Shown here piece by piece: positions 23,586 through 32,672 of a stretch of DNA of 64,000 nucleotides. The translations under genes and the position numbers were made by a program. The notes beneath the pieces were generated by a model, which had not been told where the DNA came from, did no database searches, and saw only the letters and a list, made by a program, of their open reading frames with translations. The first letter of the stretch is position 1, and each line of letters opens with the position of its first letter. The stretch comes from Dysgonomonas sp. PF1-14 (lineage in GTDB: Bacteria > Bacteroidota > Bacteroidia > Bacteroidales > Dysgonomonadaceae), in assembly GCF_029892965.1 (NCBI RefSeq), contig NZ_JARXWN010000016.1, positions 1 to 64,000 of the forward strand, given 5' to 3'.

Positions 23586-25160
23586 ATGAAAAAGATATTT
23601 TATACCATACTGCTTCTTGCCGGTATATTTTTTACGGCATCATGCGTAGGCGACCTTGACCAGTATCCACATACTGAAACTACTTCGGCTGATGTTTATA
23701 CATCTGTTACCGGCTATAAATCCGTTCTTGGTAAGCTCTATGTTTCTTTTGTCATTACCGGACAAGAGAAAGGAGGTGGAAATAGCGATCTCAGCAGTAA
23801 CTCTGGCTATGACTATATGCGCTGCTATTTCAACATGCAGGAAAGCGGCACTGACGAAGTTATCTATACTTGGCAGGAAGGCGATAAGATGAACGGACTC
23901 ACTTATCTGAGCTGGGATGCGAATGATGTATGGGTGTCTGATACCTATTACCGCATTTATTATACGATAGCGCTCTGCAATGAGTTTTTACGTAACGCCA
24001 CCGACGAGAAAATAGGAGGATTCAGTGAGAGTGACCAGGGAGAGATCCGTCATTATCGTGCGGAGGCACGTTTTCTCCGTGCTTTAGCCTACTATCATGC
24101 GCTTGACCTTTATCGTAACATTCCTTTTGTTACCGAGAATGACCCGGTGGGCAGTTACTTGCCGCCACGCTATACCTCTAATCAGATATTTGAATATATT
24201 GAGGCAGAGTTGAAAAATATAGACGAAGACTTGTTAAGCAAAAGCGAATGCGAATACGGCAGGGCACCAAAAACTGCGGCATATGCATTGCTGGCACGCT
24301 TATATCTGAATGCTGAAGTTTATATCAATCAAGCTAAATATACCGAATGTATAGAATACTGTAATAAAGTTATAGGAGAAGGGTACACGCTCGAACCTGA
24401 ATACAAGAAACTGTTCAATGCCGATAACGATAAGCGTACAAACGAAATTATTTATGCTTTTCCGGTAGATGCAACATCTACCGCATCGTGGGGAGCTACA
24501 ACTTATATTATTTGCGGTGCACTGAGCAATACCTCCGACAGTCAGCTACCTGCCAGCTATGGCGTGTCGTCAGGCTGGGGCAGTTTCCGTTTGCGTGGCG
24601 AATTCCCCGACCTCTTCAATGATGGTGATGATCGTGCCATGTTCTACACCGAGGGTCAGACCAAAGATGTAGATGTAGTAGAGAACCAAAGCTACGGATA
24701 CCTTTCCGAGAAATGGACTAACCTAACCGATGCGGGAGAAATGCCCTCCAATTTTAGCGATTTTAGTGTGAATACCGACTTCCCTGTTTTCCGTCTGGCA
24801 GATGTTTACCTCATGTTGGCAGAGGCCGTAGTGAGAGGAGGGACAGGCAGTAGCCGTTCGGTTGCTTTAGGGTATGTCAACCAATTGCGCACACGAGCCT
24901 TTGGAGATAATTCGGGCAACATAGCTGACGGGCAGATGACTGCCGACTTTATCCTTGATGAACGTGGCCGCGAACTATATTGGGAGTGTGTGCGCCGCAC
25001 AGACCTCATACGTTATGGTAAGTTTACCACATCTTCTTATCGGTGGCAATGGAAAGGTGGAACAAAAGACGGCAGGGCTGTGGATAGCAAGTACAATATT
25101 TACCCTATCCCATCTACCGAACTCACTGCTAATCCTAATCTTTATAACGAAAACTATTAA
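23586..25160 (+). CDS. SusD-family surface lipoprotein, galactan locus
   Basis: Surface lipoprotein partner of the preceding SusC. The lipobox FTASC gives lipidated Cys20. SusD hallmarks include YRAEARFLRALAYYHALDLY (about 155-175), AYALLARLYLNAEVYI (about 228-243), DERGRELYWECVRRTDLIRYG near the C-terminus and the closing IYPIPSTELTANPNL. Length of 524 is typical. Predicted to bind beta-1,4-galactan chains at the cell surface. Confidence 0.96.
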   Translation: MKKIFYTILLLAGIFFTASCVGDLDQYPHTETTSADVYTSVTGYKSVLGKLYVSFVITGQEKGGGNSDLSSNSGYDYMRCYFNMQESGTDEVIYTWQEGDKMNGLTYLSWDANDVWVSDTYYRIYYTIALCNEFLRNATDEKIGGFSESDQGEIRHYRAEARFLRALAYYHALDLYRNIPFVTENDPVGSYLPPRYTSNQIFEYIEAELKNIDEDLLSKSECEYGRAPKTAAYALLARLYLNAEVYINQAKYTECIEYCNKVIGEGYTLEPEYKKLFNADNDKRTNEIIYAFPVDATSTASWGATTYIICGALSNTSDSQLPASYGVSSGWGSFRLRGEFPDLFNDGDDRAMFYTEGQTKDVDVVENQSYGYLSEKWTNLTDAGEMPSNFSDFSVNTDFPVFRLADVYLMLAEAVVRGGTGSSRSVALGYVNQLRTRAFGDNSGNIADGQMTADFILDERGRELYWECVRRTDLIRYGKFTTSSYRWQWKGGTKDGRAVDSKYNIYPIPSTELTANPNLYNENY

Positions 25161-25180
25161 CCTAACATATTCTACAATAT

Positions 25181-26884
25181 ATGAATACAATGAAAAATTT
25201 CATTCTCCTTCTTGCAGCCATATTAAGCTTTATTTCTTGCGAAAAGGACGAAGATAAAATATATTTGAGCAGTATTGAGCCTGGCAAATTAATTGCAACC
25301 GAGAGTGAGATCGTCTTGCTGAAGGAAAACGGCAAAGATATTGTGTTGTCATTAGCGTGGACTAAGGACGCGTTACAGATAAGTGACCCCGATTTATCAC
25401 CTATCGATGTGATTATCCAGACATTACAGGCTTCCACTACTCCAGACTTCTCGGGTGTAATAAGTGAAAGTGTTGAGACTTCTCTATCAAAAGCTTATAC
25501 GGGTGCTGCCCTCAATGCGATGGCCAAAGATATAGGTGCTATCCCCGATGAGGTAAACAACATCTACTTCCGTCTTGCAGCAAAAACAGGAAATAATATG
25601 AAACCTGTATATTCCAATACGGTAATGGTATCTGTCACCCCTTATACAATTGATATGAGTATAGGTTTCATACTCGACAATAAAATGGCGGACACAGGGC
25701 GTACGCTCTATTCTGCCAAATCGGACGGGGTCTATACCGGATTTATGGGAGCAACAGGCTGGTACAATTATTTCTTACAGGAGGGTAACGGCACTACATG
25801 GGGCAACGATGGTGTTGATGGCTCGGCATTTCTACTCTCATCGGAAGAAGATGCGGATAAACGATGGAATTTCTGGTTTCCGGGACTAACAGGATGTTAT
25901 CATGTTGAAGTCAATACTATCAAAAAAGTATGGTCGGCTCTCCTGATACCTACTCTGACTGTAAGCGGCGACATTCAGGCTGAAATGACATTCGATCGCC
26001 CTAATGTGAAATGGACTACTGTTTTCAATGCAACAGCAGCGGAAACATTAAAAATAAAACTACAGGGAACGGGTAAACAATATGATTACTCGACAGGTAC
26101 CGACGACAATAGCGCAATCAGTACAACCATTGCATTTGCACAGGACGGACAGAATATAAATTTATCCGGCACAGCAGGCGAAATATCTGTTACTGTTCCC
26201 GAAGCCGGAGAATATACACTGGTAGTAGACCTCAGCAATCCGCAGGCATGGACATGCGAAGTAGTTAGTGGTTCTACCGGCCCTATTGAAATCAACCCGC
26301 ATGTATATCTACCGGGAATAGACGATCTCACCAGCGGAGGATGGAATTTCAATACAACATTATCACTCTATAATGAAGATGAGCTGTCTTATGCCGGCGT
26401 GGCTAACGTTAACTCAGAATGGGGCTATGGTATATACACCGAGATAGATAACTGGAGCAGTTTCTACAAACTGGGATCGGGAGACGCCTACACAGGCACG
26501 TTGCTGCCAAACAGTGAAACTAATCTCCCTGCACCTGCCGCCGGACTTTATCTGCTGGATGTGTCGCTAAAAGGACTGACATACAATCTTACAAATATCG
26601 GAAGCGATATTTATGTAGTAGGCCTGCATGATCAGTGGGACTTCAACACTGCACTTGCTGCAACTGCTACAGCCGGAATATACACAGGGGCTATTACTAT
26701 CAACAGTGCTTCCCCATGGGGATTCCAGATCCATATTGATTCGTCATGGAATCACTATTTTGGAGGCTCGGATGGTAAACTGTACTATAAAGGCAGCAAT
26801 ATAACCGATGATGCTTTGCTTGCACCAGGTACATATCAGATGACAGTAGACCTTATTAACGGAACATATAGTATCACTCAATAA
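25181..26884 (+). CDS. SusE/F-like surface glycan-binding protein
   Basis: Lipoprotein (lipobox LSFISC, Cys20) of 567 residues. The N-terminal part (about 25-150) is a SusE-type immunoglobulin-like domain with LKENGKDIVLSLAW. It is followed by repeated beta-sandwich modules (about 155-260, 265-370 and 370-567), each ending in a similar strand such as AGEYTLVVDLSNPQAW, AGLYLLDVSLKGLTY and PGTYQMTVDLINGTYSI. Such modules bind polysaccharide and hold it near SusC/SusD. No catalytic motif is present. It sits 20 bases after susD and 10 bases before GH53. The sequence of the binding modules is too variable to predict ligand except from the neighbours. Confidence 0.9.
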   Translation: MNTMKNFILLLAAILSFISCEKDEDKIYLSSIEPGKLIATESEIVLLKENGKDIVLSLAWTKDALQISDPDLSPIDVIIQTLQASTTPDFSGVISESVETSLSKAYTGAALNAMAKDIGAIPDEVNNIYFRLAAKTGNNMKPVYSNTVMVSVTPYTIDMSIGFILDNKMADTGRTLYSAKSDGVYTGFMGATGWYNYFLQEGNGTTWGNDGVDGSAFLLSSEEDADKRWNFWFPGLTGCYHVEVNTIKKVWSALLIPTLTVSGDIQAEMTFDRPNVKWTTVFNATAAETLKIKLQGTGKQYDYSTGTDDNSAISTTIAFAQDGQNINLSGTAGEISVTVPEAGEYTLVVDLSNPQAWTCEVVSGSTGPIEINPHVYLPGIDDLTSGGWNFNTTLSLYNEDELSYAGVANVNSEWGYGIYTEIDNWSSFYKLGSGDAYTGTLLPNSETNLPAPAAGLYLLDVSLKGLTYNLTNIGSDIYVVGLHDQWDFNTALAATATAGIYTGAITINSASPWGFQIHIDSSWNHYFGGSDGKLYYKGSNITDDALLAPGTYQMTVDLINGTYSITQ

Positions 26885-26894
26885 CAGAAAAAAC

Positions 26895-27980
26895 ATGAAA
26901 TTCAGATATATAATAATAGCTATGGCTATGGCACTATTAACATTCTGTGCCTGTAACGACAACGACAATACTCCTTCTTTTGACACTGAAGATCCGGTCT
27001 ATGACATGACCGGATTCGCCAAAGGAGCCGATGTAAGCTGGCTTACAGAAATGGAGAAAGCCGGAAATAAATTCTATAACTCTTTGGGGCGCGAAACTGA
27101 ATGTATGACATTATTGCGTGATCTGGGAATGAACTCTATCCGCTTACGTGTATGGGTAAATCCTACTGATGGTTGGTGCAACAAGAATGATGTACTGGCA
27201 AAGGCATGGCGCGCTCACAATCTGGGTATGAGAGTGATGATCGATTTCCACTACAGCGATACATGGGCTGATCCGGGCAAGCAGTATATACCTGCAGCAT
27301 GGGAAGGATTCACCTTTGATGAACTGAAAACGGCTGTTACCAACCATACCAAAGAGGTGCTGAATGCACTGAAGGAAAAAGACATTACTCCTGAATGGGT
27401 ACAAGTCGGTAACGAAACCAGCAATGGGTTTTTGTGGGAAATGGGGCAAGCCGATAAGAATCCTGTACAATATGCCGGACTATTTGCTGCCGGCTATGAA
27501 GCTGCAAAATCTGTCTTTCCGGAAACCATTGTAATAGTGCATCTGGATAACGGATTTGACAATGACCTTTACAACTGGAATCTGGATATTCTGAAAAACA
27601 ATGGAGCCAAGTGGGACATGATAGGTATGTCACTTTATCCTTATTGGGCAAAGACAAACGGACAAGAGACATCCGCTGAAAAGGTCATCACAGGCTGTAT
27701 CGATAACATCAAAAAAGTAAGTGCGAAATATGATTGTGATGTAATGATTGTAGAAACCGGAATGGAATGTGCCGATGACGACGGGAAATTGGCTGATGCC
27801 GCTGTACTGGCCGAAGGAAAAACTATGCTAAGCCGTATCATAAAGGAATGCAGTGAAAACACAAACGGTCGCTGTAAGGGTGTCTTTTATTGGGAACCGG
27901 AGTGCAAACCAAGTCAATACCGGCTGGGAGCATTTACCGAAGATGGTTATCCCACTGTAATAATGGATGCTTTTAAATAA
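26895..27980 (+). CDS. GH53 endo-beta-1,4-galactanase
   Basis: Surface-attached endo-enzyme cutting beta-1,4-galactan, the side chain of rhamnogalacturonan I. The signal peptide ends in a lipobox around Cys18-Cys20. Family GH53 features are FAKGADVSWL (41-50), IRLRVWVNP (82-90), MIDFHYSDTWADPGKQ (115-130), acid/base E174 in QVGNETSNG and nucleophile E287 in IVETGM. Length of 361 is that of a minimal single-domain galactanase. It is the enzyme that defines the substrate of the whole locus. The gap to the next gene is 89 bases and contains a promoter-like box. Confidence 0.96.
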   Translation: MKFRYIIIAMAMALLTFCACNDNDNTPSFDTEDPVYDMTGFAKGADVSWLTEMEKAGNKFYNSLGRETECMTLLRDLGMNSIRLRVWVNPTDGWCNKNDVLAKAWRAHNLGMRVMIDFHYSDTWADPGKQYIPAAWEGFTFDELKTAVTNHTKEVLNALKEKDITPEWVQVGNETSNGFLWEMGQADKNPVQYAGLFAAGYEAAKSVFPETIVIVHLDNGFDNDLYNWNLDILKNNGAKWDMIGMSLYPYWAKTNGQETSAEKVITGCIDNIKKVSAKYDCDVMIVETGMECADDDGKLADAAVLAEGKTMLSRIIKECSENTNGRCKGVFYWEPECKPSQYRLGAFTEDGYPTVIMDAFK

Positions 27981-28030
27981 TTATATAACGTGTGTGGGTG
28001 TCCTATTATGAATTAATCATCACAATGATG

Positions 28031-28038
28031 TACTTTTG
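28031..28038 (+). promoter_or_regulatory. -7 box before the GH2 beta-galactosidase gene
   Basis: TACTTTTG matches TAnnTTTG, 31 bases before the GH2 start codon, in the longest gap of the operon after susC. No -33 match is visible. It may give separate, lower-level transcription of the beta-galactosidase. Confidence 0.4.
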
Positions 28039-28069
28039 TGACTTACCTATATTCAATCACTAATAATAT

Positions 28070-30517
28070 ATGAAACTAAAACTGATATTTACGCTGTTTC
28101 TTCTTCCTTTTTGTTATCTTCATGCCCAACGATCGGAATTATTGTTGGAAAAAGGATGGAAATTTACCAAAGGAGATTACCCCGATGCTGTAAAGAAAGA
28201 CTTCAATGATGCCGGATGGGAATCGGTTACTGTACCTCACGACTGGGCGATATACGGCCCGTTCGATCGCAAATACGATCTGCAAACAGTAGCTGTAACC
28301 CAGAACTCGGAAAAAGTAGCCACTGTAAAGACAGGACGTACCGGAGGGCTTCCATATATCGGAATCGGTTGGTACAGAAACACATTTAATGTCGATAATT
28401 TCGATGCCACGAAAAAACGTGTTACCTTGAAGTTTGACGGAGCAATGAGCGAAGCCCGCGTATATGTGAATGGTAAGGAAGCTATATTCTGGCCTTTCGG
28501 GTACAACTCTTTTCACTACGATGTGACCGATCTGCTCAATGCCGATGGCAAAGCAAATACTGTTGCCGTACGTCTCGAAAACAAACCGCAATCGTCACGC
28601 TGGTATCCGGGAGCCGGACTCTACCGCAATGTACATGTAGTGGTTACCGATGCTGTACATATTCCGGTATGGGGTACTTATATTACGACACCTTTTGTCT
28701 CGGAAGAATACGCTTCAGTAAAGCTGAAAACAGAAATAGAGAACAGCAAGAATGAGGATGTAAGAATCGTTACCGAAATAAAAGATAAGGATGGTAAAAC
28801 TGTTGCCACAAAGGACAATACATTGAAGATCAATCATGGAAAGCCGTTCGAACAGAATTTCATTGTAAACAACCCTAAACTATGGTCACCCGAAACACCA
28901 TATCTTTACAATGCCGTTTCTAAAGTATATATAAAAGATAAACTGGTAGACGAATACACTACCCGTTTCGGGATCAGGGATATAAAACTGATCGCAGACA
29001 AGGGCTTCTTCCTGAACGGAAAGAAACGTAAATTTCAGGGAGTATGTAATCATCACGACTTAGGTCCATTAGGAGCAGCTATCAATGTGGCAGCCCTGCG
29101 CCGTCAGCTTACAATGCTGAAAGATATGGGTTGCGATGCTATACGCACCGCCCACAATATGCCTGCCCCTGAGCTGGTAAAGCTTTGCGACGAAATGGGC
29201 TTTATGATGATGATAGAACCCTTTGATGAGTGGGATATTGCCAAATGCGAAAATGGGTATCACCGCTTCTTCAACGAATGGGCTGAGAAAGATATGGTAA
29301 ACATGCTACATAACTACCGCAACAATGCCAGTGTAGTAATGTGGAGTATCGGAAACGAAGTACCTACACAATGCAGTGCTGAAGGATATAAAGTAGCTTC
29401 ATTCCTGCAAGATATTTGCCACCGCGAAGACCCTACCCGCCCTGTAACCTGCGGTATGGATCAGGTGACCTGCGTACTGAACAACGGCTTTGCTGCTATG
29501 CTCGATGTACCGGGCTTCAACTACAGGGCACACCGCTACGAAGAAGCTTACACCAAACTGCCTCAGAATCTTGTACTCGGATCGGAAACCTCATCTACTG
29601 TGAGTTCTCGCGGAGTATATAAATTCCCTGTGGAAAAGAGAGCCGACGCTATATACAACGATCATCAGTCGTCTTCTTACGATTTTGAACATTGTAACTG
29701 GTCGAATCTGCCTGATGATGATTTTGCTCTCGCCGATGATCACGAGTGGACAATGGGACAATTTGTATGGACAGGTTTCGATTATCTGGGCGAACCCTCG
29801 CCTTATGATACGGATGCGTGGCCTAACCACAGTTCGCTGTTCGGCATCATCGATCTGGCGAGCATTCCTAAAGACCGCTACTACCTGTACCGCAGTATAT
29901 GGAATAAGGATGAAAATACGCTCCATATCCTTCCTCACTGGAACTGGAAAGGCCGCGAAGGACAGGTGACACCTGTATTCGTTTATACAAATTATCCGTC
30001 AGCCGAACTGTTTATCAATGGTAAAAGCTATGGCAAACAAAGCAAAAACAATGCTACCGTACAAAACCGCTACCGCCTGATGTGGATGGATGCGATATAC
30101 GAACCGGGTGAGGTGAAGGTTGTGGCTTATGATGCACAAGGCAAAGCCATAGCCGAAAAGACGGTACGCACTGCCGGAAAACCAGACCGCATAGAACTGA
30201 TTGCCGACAGGACACAACTGTCTGCCGATGGTAAAGACCTTGCCTACATCAATGTACGCATCGTAGACAAGGACGGTAATCTGTGCCCTGACGATCAGCG
30301 TATGGTTACATTCAGTGTAACCGGAAACGGTAAGTACAGGGCATCGGCCAATGGAGACCCGACAAGCCTCGATCAGTTTCATCTGCCTCAGATACCGGTA
30401 TTCAACGGACAGCTCACTTCTATTGTACAAGCCGGAGATGATAATGGTGTCATCACCTTTGAGGCTAAAGCTAAAGGGCTGAAAGCAGGAAAGATAAGCA
30501 TATCGACTACAAAATAA
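28070..30517 (+). CDS. GH2 beta-galactosidase
   Basis: Periplasmic exo-enzyme (signal peptide 1-20, ending LHAQ) finishing imported galacto-oligosaccharides. Domain order is sugar-binding (about 22-195), immunoglobulin-like (200-305), TIM barrel (306-600) and two C-terminal beta domains, including a DUF4982-like and a bacterial Ig-like module (about 700-815). Catalytic residues are acid/base E430 in WSIGNEVP and nucleophile E506 in LGSETSS, the pattern of Bacteroides GH2 beta-galactosidases of about 800 residues. Last gene of the galactan operon, followed by a strong terminator. A beta-glucuronidase-type activity is less likely given GH53 next door. Confidence 0.92.
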   Translation: MKLKLIFTLFLLPFCYLHAQRSELLLEKGWKFTKGDYPDAVKKDFNDAGWESVTVPHDWAIYGPFDRKYDLQTVAVTQNSEKVATVKTGRTGGLPYIGIGWYRNTFNVDNFDATKKRVTLKFDGAMSEARVYVNGKEAIFWPFGYNSFHYDVTDLLNADGKANTVAVRLENKPQSSRWYPGAGLYRNVHVVVTDAVHIPVWGTYITTPFVSEEYASVKLKTEIENSKNEDVRIVTEIKDKDGKTVATKDNTLKINHGKPFEQNFIVNNPKLWSPETPYLYNAVSKVYIKDKLVDEYTTRFGIRDIKLIADKGFFLNGKKRKFQGVCNHHDLGPLGAAINVAALRRQLTMLKDMGCDAIRTAHNMPAPELVKLCDEMGFMMMIEPFDEWDIAKCENGYHRFFNEWAEKDMVNMLHNYRNNASVVMWSIGNEVPTQCSAEGYKVASFLQDICHREDPTRPVTCGMDQVTCVLNNGFAAMLDVPGFNYRAHRYEEAYTKLPQNLVLGSETSSTVSSRGVYKFPVEKRADAIYNDHQSSSYDFEHCNWSNLPDDDFALADDHEWTMGQFVWTGFDYLGEPSPYDTDAWPNHSSLFGIIDLASIPKDRYYLYRSIWNKDENTLHILPHWNWKGREGQVTPVFVYTNYPSAELFINGKSYGKQSKNNATVQNRYRLMWMDAIYEPGEVKVVAYDAQGKAIAEKTVRTAGKPDRIELIADRTQLSADGKDLAYINVRIVDKDGNLCPDDQRMVTFSVTGNGKYRASANGDPTSLDQFHLPQIPVFNGQLTSIVQAGDDNGVITFEAKAKGLKAGKISISTTK

Positions 30518-30542
30518 GTTGTCAATACGCCAAACATATAGA

Positions 30543-30576
30543 AAACGGGCTGTGCAGATATTTGCACAGCCCGTTT
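30543..30576. terminator. Bidirectional terminator between convergent genes
   Basis: Perfect 14-base arms AAACGGGCTGTGCA and TGCACAGCCCGTTT enclose the 6-base loop GATATT. A and T runs at the base of the stem make it work for both the plus-strand GH2 gene and the minus-strand GH97 gene. Confidence 0.9.
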
Positions 30577-30594
30577 CAGCACTTTATAACTCAA

Positions 30595-32595
30595 TTATTG
30601 CTTCGTCAGGATTATCGCTGTTCCCCCGCTTGTAGCAAGGTTCAGATCGATAACCGTATCGGAAGTCACATTCATTTCTTCAATAGCTACAGGATACGGA
30701 TTCGACTTGTATTCGACTCCTTCCCCGTCTTTGAATATTCTGGCTTTATATTTTGCACCCTTATCAAGGAATGAGAGCGGTAATGTCAGCTTACGGCTGT
30801 CAGCATTGGTAATGCTGCCTACATACCAATTTTCGCTATTTCTATCCTTACGGGCGATAGTCACATATTCGCCTATCTTCGCATCAGGTACTACTGTTTT
30901 AGACCAATTAGCAGGGCATGAAGTGATGAACTCAAAAGCCGGATTGTTCTCATAGTTCTCTATCATATCCGAAGCCATCTGCAACGGGCTGTAGATCACT
31001 ACAGACAATGCAAGTTGCTTAGCCAAAGTAGTCTGTACACGCGTATTCGGATATACAGGATTTGTAAAGTTGAATGTTCCCGGCGTGAAATCTATAGGGC
31101 CGGCCAGTCCTCTTGTAAATGGAATGATGGTAGTATGTTCCGGCGGATTTCCTCCGTCTCTCGACCACGCGTCATACTCCTGCCCTCTGACACCTTCCTG
31201 TGTCATCAGATTTGGCCATGTACGCTGTAAGCCCGTAGGCATCACCGGTTCATGGTTGTCTATCATTACATGGTATTTCGCTGCTGTCTCTATCACCTTG
31301 CGGTAATGCCGTACTCCATACTGACTGCTATGTCTTTCTTTTCCATCAAGCAACGGGCTTACATATCCTGTCTTCACAGCATCTACACCATATTTCTGAT
31401 AGAAAGCAAAAGCACTGTCGAGTTGTCTCTCATAGTTCAGCGTAGAGCCTCCCGTCTCGTGATGACCTACAAGTTTCACATTCTTCATGGCAGCATACTT
31501 GGTTATCTCTTCTATATCGAAATCGGAATACGGCTTGGTGAAGCTGAATTTGTCTCCTTCCTTCGTCCAGTCATTCTGCCAGCCATCGTTCCAGCCTTCC
31601 ACCAGCACACCGGAGAAACCATGCTCTGCGGCAAAGTCGATATAGCGTTTTGTATTCTCAGTAGTTGCACCATGCTTCGGTCCCTGATACCATGTATATT
31701 TTTCCATGTGCATTCCCCACCAGATACCAATATAGCGACCGGGTTTGATCCACGACGTATCGGTTATCTTACATGGCTCGTTCAGGTTCAGCATCAGACG
31801 CGAAAGCATCAGATCACCCGGAGTAGCTGCTATGATAATAGTACGCCAAGGAGTAACTCCCGGAGCGTTCATATATACCTTCTCACCTGTAGACCAAGGG
31901 GTAAGATCGGCTTTCAACACAGAAGTCTTATTCTTCGGCAGCAGATTCATTGCTGCATAGTCGGTAAGATTGGCTTCGTGTATAGTCAGATACATGCCGT
32001 CTTTGGTTTCCATTGTCAACGGAGTGCATACAGTATCCAGTTCATTCACTGGAATTGTTCTGTACAACCCTTCGTAGTATTCGGTATGATATGCCGGTAT
32101 AGACCATGATTTATGACTGTCTGCCAATGCAAACTCGGTCAACTCATCCATAATGACAAAGTCTTTCAGGTTCTCCTGCTCCGGAAATTCATAGCGGAAC
32201 CCCACACCATCGTCAAATACTCTGAATACGACAGTAAATTTACGTTTGAGCCCGTCTTTCTCGGCAACATCTACTGCCAGTTGATTGTACTTGTTAACAA
32301 CAGAAGTCTCCTCACCCCATACCTGATCCCAAGTCTCTTCGAAGGAGGTTGTTTTTATATTGGTGATGTCAAGGTTCTTATCGAAGTCCGAGTCTTTCAG
32401 CACAAAGCCCAGAAAAGACTTGTCCAAAATGACCTTATCATTCTTATTAACCGTATAGAACAATCTGCCGTCCTCTGCTCCCACTTCTACACGAATGCTG
32501 CCGTCGGGCGATGACACAACCGGCTGTTGGGGCGGTGTACTGCATGCCGTAAGACAGATGAGAACGAGAAGTAATAGTTTTGATACTTGTTTCAT
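30595..32595 (-). CDS. GH97 inverting alpha-glucosidase lipoprotein, SusB-type
   Basis: Second SusB-type GH97. The start at 32595 is chosen because it gives a signal peptide with lipobox LTAC (Cys18) and has AAGAAAATA just before it; the frame extends upstream to 32637 with no leader-like sequence. From this start the conserved glutamates are E380 (GHHET), E449 (DNHEP), E467 (MTQEG) and E473 (GQEY), with exactly the spacing of inverting GH97 enzymes. Unlike the GH97 at 161-2365 it carries a lipid anchor, so it may face a membrane rather than float in the periplasm. It is the only enzyme gene in its susCD operon. Confidence 0.92.
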   Translation of the reverse strand: MKQVSKLLLLVLICLTACSTPPQQPVVSSPDGSIRVEVGAEDGRLFYTVNKNDKVILDKSFLGFVLKDSDFDKNLDITNIKTTSFEETWDQVWGEETSVVNKYNQLAVDVAEKDGLKRKFTVVFRVFDDGVGFRYEFPEQENLKDFVIMDELTEFALADSHKSWSIPAYHTEYYEGLYRTIPVNELDTVCTPLTMETKDGMYLTIHEANLTDYAAMNLLPKNKTSVLKADLTPWSTGEKVYMNAPGVTPWRTIIIAATPGDLMLSRLMLNLNEPCKITDTSWIKPGRYIGIWWGMHMEKYTWYQGPKHGATTENTKRYIDFAAEHGFSGVLVEGWNDGWQNDWTKEGDKFSFTKPYSDFDIEEITKYAAMKNVKLVGHHETGGSTLNYERQLDSAFAFYQKYGVDAVKTGYVSPLLDGKERHSSQYGVRHYRKVIETAAKYHVMIDNHEPVMPTGLQRTWPNLMTQEGVRGQEYDAWSRDGGNPPEHTTIIPFTRGLAGPIDFTPGTFNFTNPVYPNTRVQTTLAKQLALSVVIYSPLQMASDMIENYENNPAFEFITSCPANWSKTVVPDAKIGEYVTIARKDRNSENWYVGSITNADSRKLTLPLSFLDKGAKYKARIFKDGEGVEYKSNPYPVAIEEMNVTSDTVIDLNLATSGGTAIILTKQ

Positions 32596-32627
32596 TATTT
32601 TCTTGCCGTTTAAGTTTTCAAAAAAGA

Positions 32628-32659
32628 GTACGGTCACAGGATCGTCCCATGATCCGTAC
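32628..32659 (-). terminator. Weak stem-loop between SusD and GH97 genes
   Basis: GGATC and GATCC pair around a 7-base loop, and flanking GTAC copies can extend the stem across a 7-base bulge. It stands in the same relative place as the stronger stem-loop at 4156-4204 of the sister locus, after susD and before the enzyme. No T run follows, so a role in transcript processing is as likely as termination. Confidence 0.3.
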
Positions 32660-32672
32660 TCAACCTTAAAGT

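Noticed and set aside
31252-32109. 285-codon plus-strand open frame
   Set aside because: Antisense to the lipoprotein GH97 gene; composition is His/Cys/Ile-rich without domain features, typical of a shadow frame.
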